A DNA stretch of 64,000 nucleotides from Faucicola sp902506225 (GCA_902506225.1 LR733345.1:2294001-2358000), one strand, 5' to 3'; shown: positions 52,894 through 61,842, numbered from the stretch's first letter. Program-made: numbers and translations. The notes: a model not told the origin generated them from the letters alone.

Positions 52894-54102
52894 TTAAGAG
52901 GCAATGGCGTGTTTGGGTGCGGCAGTGGCGGGTGTTGTTGGGGTTGCAGTGTCACGGGTTTGTTGCGGCGGTGCATAGTTATTAGCGACAATTTCACCAA
53001 ATGGTCCTGTCAAATTTGGCTTGACCAAGGTGTTTTGGGTGTCAATCGGTAATAATGGGAAAACCAATTCAGCAAACCGATACGCTTCTTCCAAGTGTGG
53101 ATACCCTGAAAAAATAAAGTTATCAATGCCCAAATCGGCATACTCTTGAATACGCGCGGCAACAGTTTGTGGATCGCCCACCAATGCCGTACCTGCGCCA
53201 CCACGTACCAGTCCAATCCCTGCCCATAAGTTGGGCGAAATTTCTAAGTTATCACGGCGACCGCCATGCAAGGCTGCCATACGTCGTTGTCCCACTGAGT
53301 CCATTTGAGCAAATTTGGCTTGGGCAGCGGCAATGGTGTCGTCATTGACATGACTCAATAATTCATCAGCGGCTTGCCAAGCGGCTTCATTGGTTTCACG
53401 CACAATCACGTGCAGACGAATACCATAACTTAATGTGCGACCTTTGGCAGCGGCTTTGGTTTTAAGCTGCTCAATCTTCTCTTTGACGGCGGCAGGCGGC
53501 TCACCCCACGTCAAATAACTGTCAACCTGTTCGGCAGCCAGTGTTTGCGCCGCCTCAGATGAACCGCCAAACCACAAGGACGGATATGGCTGTTGTAGAG
53601 GGGGATATAGCAATTTGGCATCTTCGACTTGCAAGCGTTCACCGTTAAAAGTAAAGGATTCACCTGTGTGCGAGCGGGTCAAAATCTCTCGCCAAATCGT
53701 GGTGTATTCACTGGCTGTCTGATAACGCGTGGCGTGGTCTTCAAAGATGCCATCGCCTTTAAGCTCTTGTTCATCGCCGCCTGTGACCAGATTAAGCAGT
53801 AATCGACCATTTGATAATCGATCAAAGGTGCCTGTCATACGAGCAGCAAGCGCGGGTGTCGTCACCCCAGGGCGTAATGCCACCAAAAACTTTAAGCGAG
53901 TGGTCGCATCAATGAGACTAGCAGCGACCAGCCAAGGGTCTTCACATGAGCGACCTGTCGGAATCAACACTCCTTCATAGCCGAGGTTATCGGCTGCCAC
54001 TGCAATTTGCTTCATATAGGTATGGTCAACGGTTCTTGCCCCTTTACTCGTGCCTAAATAACGACTGTCGCCATGTGTCGGTATAAACCAAAAAATTTTC
54101 AT
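52894..54102 (-). CDS. ssuD: FMNH2-dependent alkanesulfonate monooxygenase SsuD
   Basis: 402 aa from the ATG at 54102, preceded by AGGGG; the frame is open 44 codons upstream but unrelated. Bacterial-luciferase-like fold: MKIFWFIPTHGDSRYLG, RSCEDPWLVAASL, NLVTGGDEQEL, FGGSSEAA. It desulfonates alkanesulfonates to aldehyde and sulfite, using reduced FMN from the reductase at 55624-56394. The C-terminus carries a Thr/Ala/Pro tail of about 20 residues beyond the usual end. Sulfur-starvation gene, under the adjacent Cbl/CysB regulator by inference. Confidence 0.93.
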   Translation of the reverse strand: MKIFWFIPTHGDSRYLGTSKGARTVDHTYMKQIAVAADNLGYEGVLIPTGRSCEDPWLVAASLIDATTRLKFLVALRPGVTTPALAARMTGTFDRLSNGRLLLNLVTGGDEQELKGDGIFEDHATRYQTASEYTTIWREILTRSHTGESFTFNGERLQVEDAKLLYPPLQQPYPSLWFGGSSEAAQTLAAEQVDSYLTWGEPPAAVKEKIEQLKTKAAAKGRTLSYGIRLHVIVRETNEAAWQAADELLSHVNDDTIAAAQAKFAQMDSVGQRRMAALHGGRRDNLEISPNLWAGIGLVRGGAGTALVGDPQTVAARIQEYADLGIDNFIFSGYPHLEEAYRFAELVFPLLPIDTQNTLVKPNLTGPFGEIVANNYAPPQQTRDTATPTTPATAAPKHAIAS

Positions 54103-54478
54103 CGTAACCCCTGCTTGTAAGCTCAAAAATTGATTAAGATAACTCGCCTTTTGTCGTTGGCGGTTTATCAGTAGCCATAAGCTTAAAGCAAATATCGCTC
54201 GATAAAAAATAATAAAAACTGCTTTGATTAGCACAAAAACTACTTAATAATTTTACTGCTAACCCTATCAATTTAATCGCTAAAGCAGTGACATCAAAAA
54301 ACGCTTTACAGCTTTCACCATAAAGCGTTTTATCGTCAAATGAATTGATATCAACACCAGATAAACAAGCCCAAATCTTAAAAATAGCACAGCAAGCGAG
54401 ACAGCAAGCGAGTTTAACGCGTATTACATCGGATGTAACAGAAGATAAGTTTGCCAACTTGCTTATCAGGATTTAGCG
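54103..54478. other. 376-bp region between cbl and ssuD
   Basis: No gene accepted. It contains a perfect 12-bp tandem duplication (54389-54412) and the AGGGG site of ssuD. It should hold the ssuD promoter with a CysB/Cbl site, which I could not locate with confidence. Confidence 0.5.
54389..54412. repeat. perfect 12-bp tandem duplication
   Basis: ACAGCAAGCGAG twice, head to tail. Confidence 0.92.
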
Positions 54479-55405
54479 TTAGCTGCTAGGTTGTATGGCA
54501 TCATGCATTGTTGCTTGGGTCAACGTAGGGTTACACAAGGCTAAAAACTGATAGCCATATCCTCGTAAAAAATGCCCTTGTCGCACTGCGAGCAAGGTGG
54601 TATTTTGATGAAATAGCGGCTCACAATTGAGTAATGTTAACTGGGTGTCTTTATTGGGATTAAACGCCATATCCGCGATGATACCAATGCCCATGCCAAA
54701 TTCCACATAAGTTTTTATCACATCAGAATCCAATGCCGTCATCACAATATCAGGCTGTAATTCTGCTTTGGCAAATGCTTCATCAATCATCGTTCGCCCG
54801 GTATGACCATTAATGTAAGTGATAATCGGATAGTGGGCTATGTCGGCAAGCGTTACCTGTTCAAGCTGGGTCAACGGGTGATTGGGCGGCACCACAATCG
54901 CATGGTACCAGTGATAATAAGAAAAAGTCACAAGCTCGCTATAGCTTGACAAGGCTTCGGTGGCAATGCCAATATCCGCTCGTCCATCAAGTAGCATTGC
55001 TGCGATTTCTTGCGGCGCGGCTTGTAGCAAGCGCAAATGCACCTTAGGAAAAAGCTGTTTAAACGCTTGCACAACGGGTGGCAAAATATAACGAGATTGG
55101 GTATGGGTGGCCGCGATGGTCAATTCGCCTTTATCTTGGCTGGTATATTGTTCAGCCAAGGTTTTGATATTGCTGGCATCATGTAGCATCCGCTCTACAA
55201 TGACCAATAACTCTTTACCCGGTTCGGTCAAACCTAATAGCCGTTTACCCTTACGCACAAACAGCCCTACCCCAAGCTCATCTTCTAAGTCTTTGATATG
55301 TTTGGATACACCCGATTGTGAGGTAAATAATGCATTGCCCACTTCGGTCAAATTATAGTCACAGCGTACCGTTTCTCGAATAATACGAAGTTGTTGAAAA
55401 TTCAT
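54479..55405 (-). CDS. cbl: LysR-type sulfur regulator, CysB/Cbl family
   Basis: 308 aa from the ATG at 55405 (MNFQQLRIIRETVRCDYNL), the standard CysB/Cbl start; a TTG five codons earlier is unlikely. Winged helix (TEVGNALFTSQSGVSKHIKDLEDEL) and effector domain with ATHTQSRYILPPVV and YINGHTGRTMIDEAF, typical of sensors of sulfate or adenylylsulfate. Located inside the sulfonate island between ssuD and the FMN reductase, so Cbl-like control of these genes is likely; CysB itself cannot be excluded. Confidence 0.88.
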   Translation of the reverse strand: MNFQQLRIIRETVRCDYNLTEVGNALFTSQSGVSKHIKDLEDELGVGLFVRKGKRLLGLTEPGKELLVIVERMLHDASNIKTLAEQYTSQDKGELTIAATHTQSRYILPPVVQAFKQLFPKVHLRLLQAAPQEIAAMLLDGRADIGIATEALSSYSELVTFSYYHWYHAIVVPPNHPLTQLEQVTLADIAHYPIITYINGHTGRTMIDEAFAKAELQPDIVMTALDSDVIKTYVEFGMGIGIIADMAFNPNKDTQLTLLNCEPLFHQNTTLLAVRQGHFLRGYGYQFLALCNPTLTQATMHDAIQPSS

Positions 55406-55623
55406 AGTCTGTCTGCCCAAATAATCCGATAATCAATCAAATTAGTGTAAGCCGAGCAAACTAGGACAACAAACTCCCATCAAACAAATTAATATTCCAA
55501 AATTACATATAGCAATGATAAAAATAAAATATTTTGAATAAAACTAAGCTTTTGATTGCTTGAGAGATATTGATGATGACTGCCCTTATCAGGTCAGCCA
55601 ATACTCACTAAGGCATACTCCAA

Positions 55624-56394
55624 TCAAGCAACGGATGGATGGTTTTTAGGGGATGATTGAGTAGTTTGCGGGTGTAGTCTGGCTTCGGCGCTCGATAAAT
55701 CTGGCACTGCCACAGAGGGTAATATTTCGGCTTGTTCGACTTGTTTATTAATGCCTAACTGCTGATTGGCTTGCGCTGATTTTTCTTTAATGGCTTGGGC
55801 GCGTTTGCCTTTGGCGGGTGCCCATTCAAGTATCGGCAACGCGCGCGCTACGGCTAACACAATACGGTCACGCAACTGTTGGCTTGAGACGGTGTATTGT
55901 GGGGTAAAGTCTTTATCCGTCGCATACACGCCAATTGGCAATGTCTGGGCTTGAAAAAAACTAAACAATGGGCGAAGTTGGTGCTCTAGAACCAGTGCAT
56001 GACGCTCGCTACCGCCCGACGCCGCCAATAATACTGGCACATCCACGAGCGCGGTCTGCTCCACAAAGTCAAATAAGTGTTTAAACAATCCGGTAAAAGA
56101 CGCGCGATACACCGGTGTTCCTACAATCAAGGCATCCGCCGCTTCAATCGCTGCCAAGTCGTTTTGCACTCGTTCTGGCAGTTGGTTACGATAAATCGCC
56201 CCACTGAGTAAAGGCCCGATTTCACTCAGCTTGATAAAATGTAGGTTGATGGGTGTGGCTTGTGCCAATTCATCTACAATATTTTGCACTAAACTTTCGG
56301 TTTTTGATGGCGTGTTGAGCCCACCCGATACCGCAACGATATTGAGTGGCATGGCTGGATTTGGTTGATTGGTGAAATTTTGAGTGATAGACAT
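55624..56394 (-). CDS. msuE: NADPH-dependent FMN reductase (MsuE/SsuE-like)
   Basis: 256 aa flavodoxin-like fold: VAVSGGLNTPSKTESLVQ (about 20-37), VGTPVYRASFTGLFKHLFDF and LLAASGGSERHALVLEHQLR. It supplies reduced FMN to SsuD-type monooxygenases. A C-terminal extension of about 60 polar residues (after 195) is longer than in SsuE. Within the sulfur island; the MsuE name is chosen from family resemblance and is less certain than the function. Confidence 0.87.
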   Translation of the reverse strand: MSITQNFTNQPNPAMPLNIVAVSGGLNTPSKTESLVQNIVDELAQATPINLHFIKLSEIGPLLSGAIYRNQLPERVQNDLAAIEAADALIVGTPVYRASFTGLFKHLFDFVEQTALVDVPVLLAASGGSERHALVLEHQLRPLFSFFQAQTLPIGVYATDKDFTPQYTVSSQQLRDRIVLAVARALPILEWAPAKGKRAQAIKEKSAQANQQLGINKQVEQAEILPSVAVPDLSSAEARLHPQTTQSSPKNHPSVA

Positions 56395-56552
56395 CTTTAT
56401 TCCTTAATTTAGTGTAATCAGATAAATCGATGACATGTCGATAACCCCATTAAACAAAAAATTAAGCCGCTTGTGAAACAACAATATCTGCATTATTTAG
56501 CTGATTTTTTGCTATATCAGATTTGCCATATCAAAGTGGTAAATCTGCAGAG

Positions 56553-57200
56553 CTACAATTGGCGTTTATCGACCCATTGAGCCAGACTATCGCCTGTGGC
56601 TTGCACCAACATCACCAATGCCACCAAAACCACAATGACTGATACCATCATTTGTACATCAAAGCGCTGATAGCCGTAACGATAGGCGATATCGCCCAAG
56701 CCACCCGCTCCAATTGCCCCAGCAATGGCAGACGAATTAATCATGGTGACAAGCGTCACGGTAAACCCTGCAATAATGCCAGGCAATGCTTCGGGCAATA
56801 AGACATGCTGAATAATCTGTGTGCGGTTACAGCCAATCGCTTGTGCCGCTTCTATTAAGCCTGGGTCAACTTCGCGCAGACTCACTTCAGCAATTCGGGC
56901 AAAAAAAGGGGTCGCTGCTAAGGTTAACGGTACCACGGCTGCCCATACACCATAGCTTGTACCGACAATCATTCGAGTGGCTGGAATAATAGCCACCATC
57001 AATATCAAAAAGGGAATAGCACGCACGATGTTTACCGACCAACCCAAACTTAGATTGGTTAAAAATGATGGGGCAATACCTTGCTCGCTTGAATTGACCA
57101 ATACCAATGCGATCGGTAGTCCCAATAAAAACGCTAAAATCGCTGATACGCCAACCATAATCAGCGTATCAATCAACCCCGTCAGTAACAACTCAAGCAT
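56553..57200 (-). CDS. metI: methionine-type ABC transporter permease MetI
   Basis: 215 aa from the ATG at 57200, with GGAGG nine nt upstream. Five membrane segments, the EAA loop EAAQAIGCNRTQIIQHVLLP and GGLGDIAYRYGYQRF are typical of MetI. Its start overlaps the metN stop, so it was translated with metN. The frame is intact, but its ATPase partner is interrupted by an IS and its binding protein is truncated, so the permease is probably non-functional alone. Confidence 0.93.
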   Translation of the reverse strand: MLELLLTGLIDTLIMVGVSAILAFLLGLPIALVLVNSSEQGIAPSFLTNLSLGWSVNIVRAIPFLILMVAIIPATRMIVGTSYGVWAAVVPLTLAATPFFARIAEVSLREVDPGLIEAAQAIGCNRTQIIQHVLLPEALPGIIAGFTVTLVTMINSSAIAGAIGAGGLGDIAYRYGYQRFDVQMMVSVIVVLVALVMLVQATGDSLAQWVDKRQL

Positions 57201-57672
57201 AACCAATTACCTCCACATGCAAAATTTGATTTCCCAAGCGATGTGCTAACTGGGCGATATCTAAACCCGTTGTTGCGACGCCAACGACGATATTGCCTAC
57301 CAAATAGCCTTGAATGGTATCCACTTGACTTTGATACAAAGAGACGGGCGCTTCAAATTGCGCAAAAATTGCTTTTAAATCAGGGGCAGATTTTCTCGGG
57401 GTAACGTATCTTAGGTTAAGCAAGGTATGAGTGGCATTGTGTTTGTCGGTGAGTTTATCCTCACCCAAATCAATGGATAACTGGTTATAGCCTAGTAATT
57501 CTTGGGTCATGGTGTGCATGGGTGAGGCAAATACTTTCCACACCGGTCCTGTTTCAACGATTTGCCCTTGGTTAATGACAATCACTTGGTCGCAAATATC
57601 TCGAATGACTTGCATTTCATGGGTAATGAGCACAATGGTAATGCCGAGTTTTTTATTATAGTCAAAACCGAA

Positions 57673-58191
57673 TTATACCAGGCAACTTTCAACACAATCC
57701 TTAAGCGTATCAAACTTGCTTAGCGTTAAACGAACCTTTTGCTTGATGACTGCCCACAACTGCTCAATCGGATTAAGTTCAGGTGAGTAAGGCGGTAAGT
57801 ACGTCAGTTCAATATTATAAAGTTCCGCAATTTGCTTTAAATCGCCACCATGATGAAATCTGGCATTATCCAACACCAATACACTTTTTGGATAATTTCC
57901 CTTATCATCTTTTGGCAAAGATTGCCCCAAAGTGTGTAGCCAGTTTTCAACTATCACACGGTTACAACCACCTTCAAAGGTAACAGGTGCGATGAGTTTA
58001 AAGTCATTTAATCGCATGGCTCCCATTAAGTTTAAGCGTTTACCCTTATTTGCATCGATTTTGGCATAACAAGGCTTGCCAATAGGCGACCAACTGCGGG
58101 TGTAATATTGCCTTTGATAAAATCCTGTTTCATCCATAAATAGGATGTTGTCAGCGGTAAGGCTCAAGGTTAATAGCAGTAAACCCAGCAT
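57673..58191 (-). CDS. IS630 transposase, C-terminal DDE part (orfB)
   Basis: Catalytic domain with the three acidic residues visible: FMDETGFYQRQ, VLVLDNARFHHGGD and PPYSPELNPIEQLWAVIK. The frame extends upstream of the first ATG (58191) and joins orfA by a -1 shift at the A7 run 58244-58250: the -1 frame reads Lys-Thr-Pro-Leu-Phe-Lys-Gln-Ala-Asp-Leu-Leu, homologous to single-frame IS630 transposases. The fused product would be about 305 aa. Confidence 0.92.
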   Translation of the reverse strand: MLGLLLLTLSLTADNILFMDETGFYQRQYYTRSWSPIGKPCYAKIDANKGKRLNLMGAMRLNDFKLIAPVTFEGGCNRVIVENWLHTLGQSLPKDDKGNYPKSVLVLDNARFHHGGDLKQIAELYNIELTYLPPYSPELNPIEQLWAVIKQKVRLTLSKFDTLKDCVESCLV

Positions 58192-58211
58192 CAGTTTAAA
58201 CCCAATTTGCT

Positions 58212-58592
58212 TTAGTAAATCGGCTTGCTTAAAGAGCGGGGTCTTTTTTTAAAACTCCATTTGATTCGACGTAAGGTTTGTAAAAAGGCATTATAAGAAA
58301 TATCGATATCAGGATGGTCTTTTAAGTATTGTTCTCTAAGCTGTTTTGCGGTGTCGAATTCCTGAGCGTTAACGTAGTCCTCAAAGGCGACTAGGTCAGT
58401 GATAATGTGTTTTACGCCAACAGGTGCAAAGGGTTTTGGCTTGGTATTCCCTTGTTCTTGATAGAGCTTTATCCAGTCATCAAGGGTGTTGCGGTTGATT
58501 TCAAATAGCCTGGCTGTTTGGCTTTTGTTGCCTGTCTTTTGCCAGTGGTTGACGGCTCTGTCTCGTAAGTCTTGGTTGTATATTTTGGGCAT
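58212..58592 (-). CDS. IS630 transposase, N-terminal HTH part (orfA)
   Basis: 126 aa; DLRDRAVNHWQKTGNKSQTA and NRNTLDDWIKLYQEQG form helix-turn-helix units that bind the IS ends. It stops soon after the slip site TTTAAAAAAAG (A7 at 58244-58250). This is either programmed -1 frameshifting, as in several IS630 relatives, or a mutational frameshift. Confidence 0.9.
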   Translation of the reverse strand: MPKIYNQDLRDRAVNHWQKTGNKSQTARLFEINRNTLDDWIKLYQEQGNTKPKPFAPVGVKHIITDLVAFEDYVNAQEFDTAKQLREQYLKDHPDIDISYNAFLQTLRRIKWSFKKRPRSLSKPIY

Positions 58593-59290
58593 GGTGGTAT
58601 TGGTTTAAAATGCTTATTATATTACAGTTTTAACTATAATTTGCTTGAGTAACTGCAAAATCAACTGGGTACTTTCTGGGTCTAGTGCTGACGTGGCTTC
58701 ATCACACAATAACATTTTGGGTTCATTCACGAGCGCCCGCGCAATGCCCACCCGCTGTTTTTGACCGCCTGATAACTGGGAAGGATACATCAATGCTTTA
58801 TCACTAAGCCCCACCATCTCTAGCACTTTCGCCACACGTTTCTTGATATCAGCTTGACTCACCTTGGCGACTTTTAATGGCAAGGCGACGTTGTCTTGTA
58901 CTGTTTTGCTCGACAGCAGATTAAAATGCTGAAAAATCATACCAATACCTTGTCGCAGCTGTCGCAACTGTGTTTGGTTGAGTGCTGCCACATTGTTATC
59001 ATCAATATAAACATGACCATCACTAATCGACTCCAAGCCGTTGATAATGCGTAATAAAGATGATTTGCCTGCCCCGCTTTTACCGATAATACCCAGAATT
59101 TTGCCTGTTGGCACCTCAAGCGAGATATCTTTTAGTGCATGAATCGTTTGCGCTTGTCCTTGATAAAACTTATTGACCTTATCGATTCGGATATAGGGAG
59201 ATGATGAATGACTGCTATCTTGGGTAATATGAGTAAATGATTGCATAGCATGATCCTTGCTAATTGTTATGGCTAAAACTTGTTAACGCA

Positions 59291-59731
59291 TTATGAGGTC
59301 CAACCTGAAAACCAAAGTTTTTCCCCGATTTCTTTGTTTAGCATTTGTTTTACGTTAGGGGAAGTTTGATAAATGTGAATAAATTTTTTCAGCTGTTCGG
59401 CGCGCTCAGGATTTTTTTGGGCAAAATCATCCCGGGTGACAAATAAAATCGCATAGCGGTTGTTGGTGGTATCATCAAGGATTAAGGCTTGGTTGGCGTC
59501 AATGGTTTTGGCTAAGCACAAATAATGCGGATAGCTAAACACCAAATCAGCATCATCAACCGCTCGTGCGGTCTGCGGACCTTCGACTTCAACAAACTGC
59601 AATTGTTTTGGATTACTGCTGATATCGCTTAAATTAGACAGAAAATTATTTGGGTCTTTTAGCCCAATTAATTTTGCCTGTTGCAGCAGTAGTAGCGCAC
59701 GCCCTTGGTTAACAGGGTCATTTGGCACCAT
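59291..59731 (-). pseudogene. metQ: metQ, substrate-binding lipoprotein, N-terminal half missing
   Basis: 146 codons matching the C-terminal half of MetQ: VPNDPVNQGRALLLLQQA at the very start (normally about 120 residues in), DLVFSYPHYLCLAKTID and the end GEKLWFSGWTS. There is no signal peptide or lipobox. Upstream, an ATG with AAGGAA (near 59748) reads a few codons and is out of frame with the remnant. A 10-bp CCATGGTGCC repeat occurs at both sides of the junction area, which suggests a deletion. Confidence 0.88.
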
Positions 59732-59885
59732 GGCTGATTAAAATCCGTCATGCTAATTCCTTACCGCTAAATGCTTGAATAAGGCACCATGGTAAAGATT
59801 TTTTTTCGCAAAGATAACCAAGATATTTTGCTATCTATAGCAAGAAATGTGATGAACAATATGTCATTTGATTGATTGGGTGAGC

Positions 59886-59919
59886 ATAAAAAAAGCCCAT
59901 CAATCTTTTAATGGGCTTA
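59886..59919 (-). terminator. terminator after the yeiH pair
   Basis: On the minus strand ATAAGCCCAT / ATGGGCTTTTTTT. It closes the yeiH transcript and is closely similar to the terminator at 61747-61776. Confidence 0.82.
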
Positions 59920-60007
59920 TATCAGGGCTTAGACCAACAGGTAAATTGTTGGATAAATTTCAAATTAATAACCAAGCTAATTTGTAGCGATAGGGTTTTT
60001 CAAACCA

Positions 60008-60205
60008 TCAAAAATATCCCCACTGTCGGCTATAATTTACTGTCAGCTGATATTGATTTTCATCAATACCCGCTGCTTTGAGGGCTTTTTTTAACTCCCA
60101 CGTATCAAAGACGGCTTGGGAGCAATGATTGCTAAAGCCAAATTGCGCTAACACCGTCTTTGGCAATGAGATTTGACTTTTGATAGTGGTTGATTGGGTA
60201 ATCAT
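60008..60205 (-). CDS. 65-aa protein translationally coupled to yeiH
   Basis: ATG at 60205 overlaps the yeiH stop (ATGA). Sequence: short polar N-terminus, AQFGFSNHCSQAVFDTWELK, and a Tyr/Trp-rich end (YSRQWGYF). No family recognised. Overlap, position and a terminator behind it make a real gene likely. A sulfur-related accessory role is only inference. Confidence 0.6.
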   Translation of the reverse strand: MITQSTTIKSQISLPKTVLAQFGFSNHCSQAVFDTWELKKALKAAGIDENQYQLTVNYSRQWGYF

Positions 60206-61500
60206 AAATTTATCCAATAGTTTGCAAACACATGGTTAGAGAGCCAATAGCCCAGCGGTAGATTGACCAAAACACCCGCTGTAAACGCCAGTACAGGTTT
60301 AATGCCCACGCTTGCCAATGCTTTAAATCGCGTTGTCATACCAATTGATAAAAACGTTAAGGTAAAAAACCAACCGCGATAGTCCTTGATAAGACCCAAT
60401 GCTTGTTTATTAAAGGCTTCAGCGTTGGGTGCAATCAATACAAATAAGGTCGTGATGATTGAGGCAATAAAAAAACCGATAATAAATTTAGGAAATCGAC
60501 GCCAAATCTCTGATTTATCAATTCGCTCGTTCGTTGAAGCACGCTCCCAGACAGTGACCGATAAATAAGCTGCCAAAAATGCCCATAATCCAACAAACAT
60601 ATCTCGGCCTACCACTTTCATTAATGTAAAGGCTTGGGTAGCAGACTCATTACCAATCGCTTCAACCGCTGCAAAGCCAGCAGCGTCTGCAAATTCAGAC
60701 GTTCCAATCCAGGCACCAGCAATCGCAGGTGGCAAATCCAACAACTTACAAGCAAATGGCAGCGCAAAAATCATAATTACCGCCCACACAATCACCAACG
60801 AAATTGACGCCGCCACATGCTCATGCTTGGCTCTACAGGCACCGCCAATGGCAATCGACGCTGACACCCCACACACCGAGCCACCTGCGCCAAGGGTCGC
60901 TGCAAATCGGTTATCAAGCTTGAATACTTTTGTTGCTACGAAATAAATGGTAGAAAAAGTCACAACCGAAACAATTAAGGCTTGCACAATGGCGGCCGGA
61001 CCCGCTTTTAAAATCGTAGTGAAGGGTAAGGTCGCCCCCATTAAAATAATACCAATTTTGACATAGTATTCGGTTCTCAGCACTTCCTTTAATTTATCAG
61101 CAATTGAGGTAAAATTGCCAAGTAACAGACCTATGAACAAGGCTACTAAAGGACTTTCTAGTTGCCATGCTTTGACAGTCTTATTACTGCTTAAAATCAA
61201 AATGCCCGCCGCCATCAAAAACAATAGGACAAATTTGGCTAAAAATGGGGGTAACTCTATGTCTGGTTGCGTTGATTTGGCACCCAAAAATAGCAGTAAT
61301 CCAAAACCAATTCCTAAGCTTAGCAGTCCTAGGATTGAATGGCTAACTAGGTTAAATAACTCACTAAAGTCTGACCAAGGTTTTATTTTGACATTTAAGT
61401 TGGCAATAGGTATTTGCAATATATACAAGGTGCAAATCACCACCACAATAAATAGTCCCAGCACAACCGACCAATTATCCTCATTTTTTAAAAATTTCAT
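60202..61500 (-). CDS. yeiH: YeiH-family putative sulfate/sulfite exporter
   Basis: 432 aa UPF0324 membrane protein with about 10-11 hydrophobic segments; KIGIILMGATLPF, GAGGSVCGVSASIAIGGACRAK and GTSEFADAAGFAAVEAIGNES are typical. The family is predicted to export sulfate or sulfite, which would suit release of sulfite by SsuD. Lies between ssuABC and the met remnants with its own terminators on both sides. AGGAG-like site before the ATG. Confidence 0.87.
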   Translation of the reverse strand: MKFLKNEDNWSVVLGLFIVVVICTLYILQIPIANLNVKIKPWSDFSELFNLVSHSILGLLSLGIGFGLLLFLGAKSTQPDIELPPFLAKFVLLFLMAAGILILSSNKTVKAWQLESPLVALFIGLLLGNFTSIADKLKEVLRTEYYVKIGIILMGATLPFTTILKAGPAAIVQALIVSVVTFSTIYFVATKVFKLDNRFAATLGAGGSVCGVSASIAIGGACRAKHEHVAASISLVIVWAVIMIFALPFACKLLDLPPAIAGAWIGTSEFADAAGFAAVEAIGNESATQAFTLMKVVGRDMFVGLWAFLAAYLSVTVWERASTNERIDKSEIWRRFPKFIIGFFIASIITTLFVLIAPNAEAFNKQALGLIKDYRGWFFTLTFLSIGMTTRFKALASVGIKPVLAFTAGVLVNLPLGYWLSNHVFANYWINL

Positions 61501-61842
61501 GACCGCACGCTCCTTTCTCCCAATATCGATATAACACTTGCATCAAATGAAAAAGACATTATTCCATAAATTATTGATTATACTTAATAACCATAACTGA
61601 TATGAATATAATAAATTCTACTAACAGGCGCTACTGTGACCGCATAATTTTTGGGTGGTTTTTACTGACTGAGAGCGTATGAAAGCACTGAGCAAAGCTT
61701 TGACTAGCCAATACAGAAAAATCAAATCGATTAATTTTATCGTTAAAAAAGCCCATTAACTTTTTAATGGGCTTTTGCTAAATAAAGGGTGCCAAAGAGT
61801 GCCAAAAGGTGTCAGTTGCTTACCATTGAGCGATAGGGAGAC
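61501..61842. other. 342-bp region between yeiH and ssuB
   Basis: Upstream part (61501-61660) is the AT-rich yeiH promoter region. A terminator at 61747-61776 ends the ssuACB transcript. A short direct repeat GTGCCAAA (near 61790-61800) is also present. No gene. Confidence 0.6.
61747..61776 (-). terminator. terminator of the ssuACB operon
   Basis: 13-bp perfect stem AAAAGCCCATTAA / TTAATGGGCTTTT, 4-nt loop, with T-run on the minus strand. Confidence 0.92.

Larger units (their letters stand above)
57659..58636 (-). mobile_element. IS630-family insertion sequence, 978 bp
   Basis: Ends are imperfect inverted repeats starting TAGTCAAAACCG (57659) and, on the minus strand, TAGTTAAAACTG (58636). 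They are flanked by a TA target duplication (57657-57658, 58637-58638), the IS630/Tc1-mariner hallmark. It carries a transposase in two overlapping frames. Inserted in metN, in the same orientation. No second copy in the window. Confidence 0.95.
57193..59246 (-). pseudogene. metN: metN, ABC transporter ATPase, split by IS630-family element
   Basis: 5' part at 58639-59246: Walker A GKSGAGKSSLL, signature LSGGQKQRVGIARAL and Walker B LLCDEATSALD. 3' part at 57193-57656: switch-His ITHEM and the C-terminal NIL ligand-sensing domain. Removing 57659-58636 and one TA restores the codons Leu-Lys-Gln-Ile-Asn-Lys-Lys-Leu-Gly exactly, so this is a clean, recent insertion between Walker B and the H-loop. 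No ATP hydrolysis is expected from either part. Confidence 0.95.

Noticed and set aside
1897..54412. CRISPR-like interpretation of the short direct repeats
   Set aside because: Only two or three adjacent copies at each place, different units, no spacers of constant length and no cas genes.
54134..54457. 107-codon minus-strand frame between cbl and ssuD
   Set aside because: No family features, unusual Cys/Ser/Phe composition, overlaps the 12-bp tandem repeat and the expected ssuD promoter region, no ribosome-binding site.
57193..59800. Possible SAM or T-box riboswitch before the met genes
   Set aside because: I saw no SAM-I/II core or T-box motif in the upstream region; it is disturbed by the metQ deletion.
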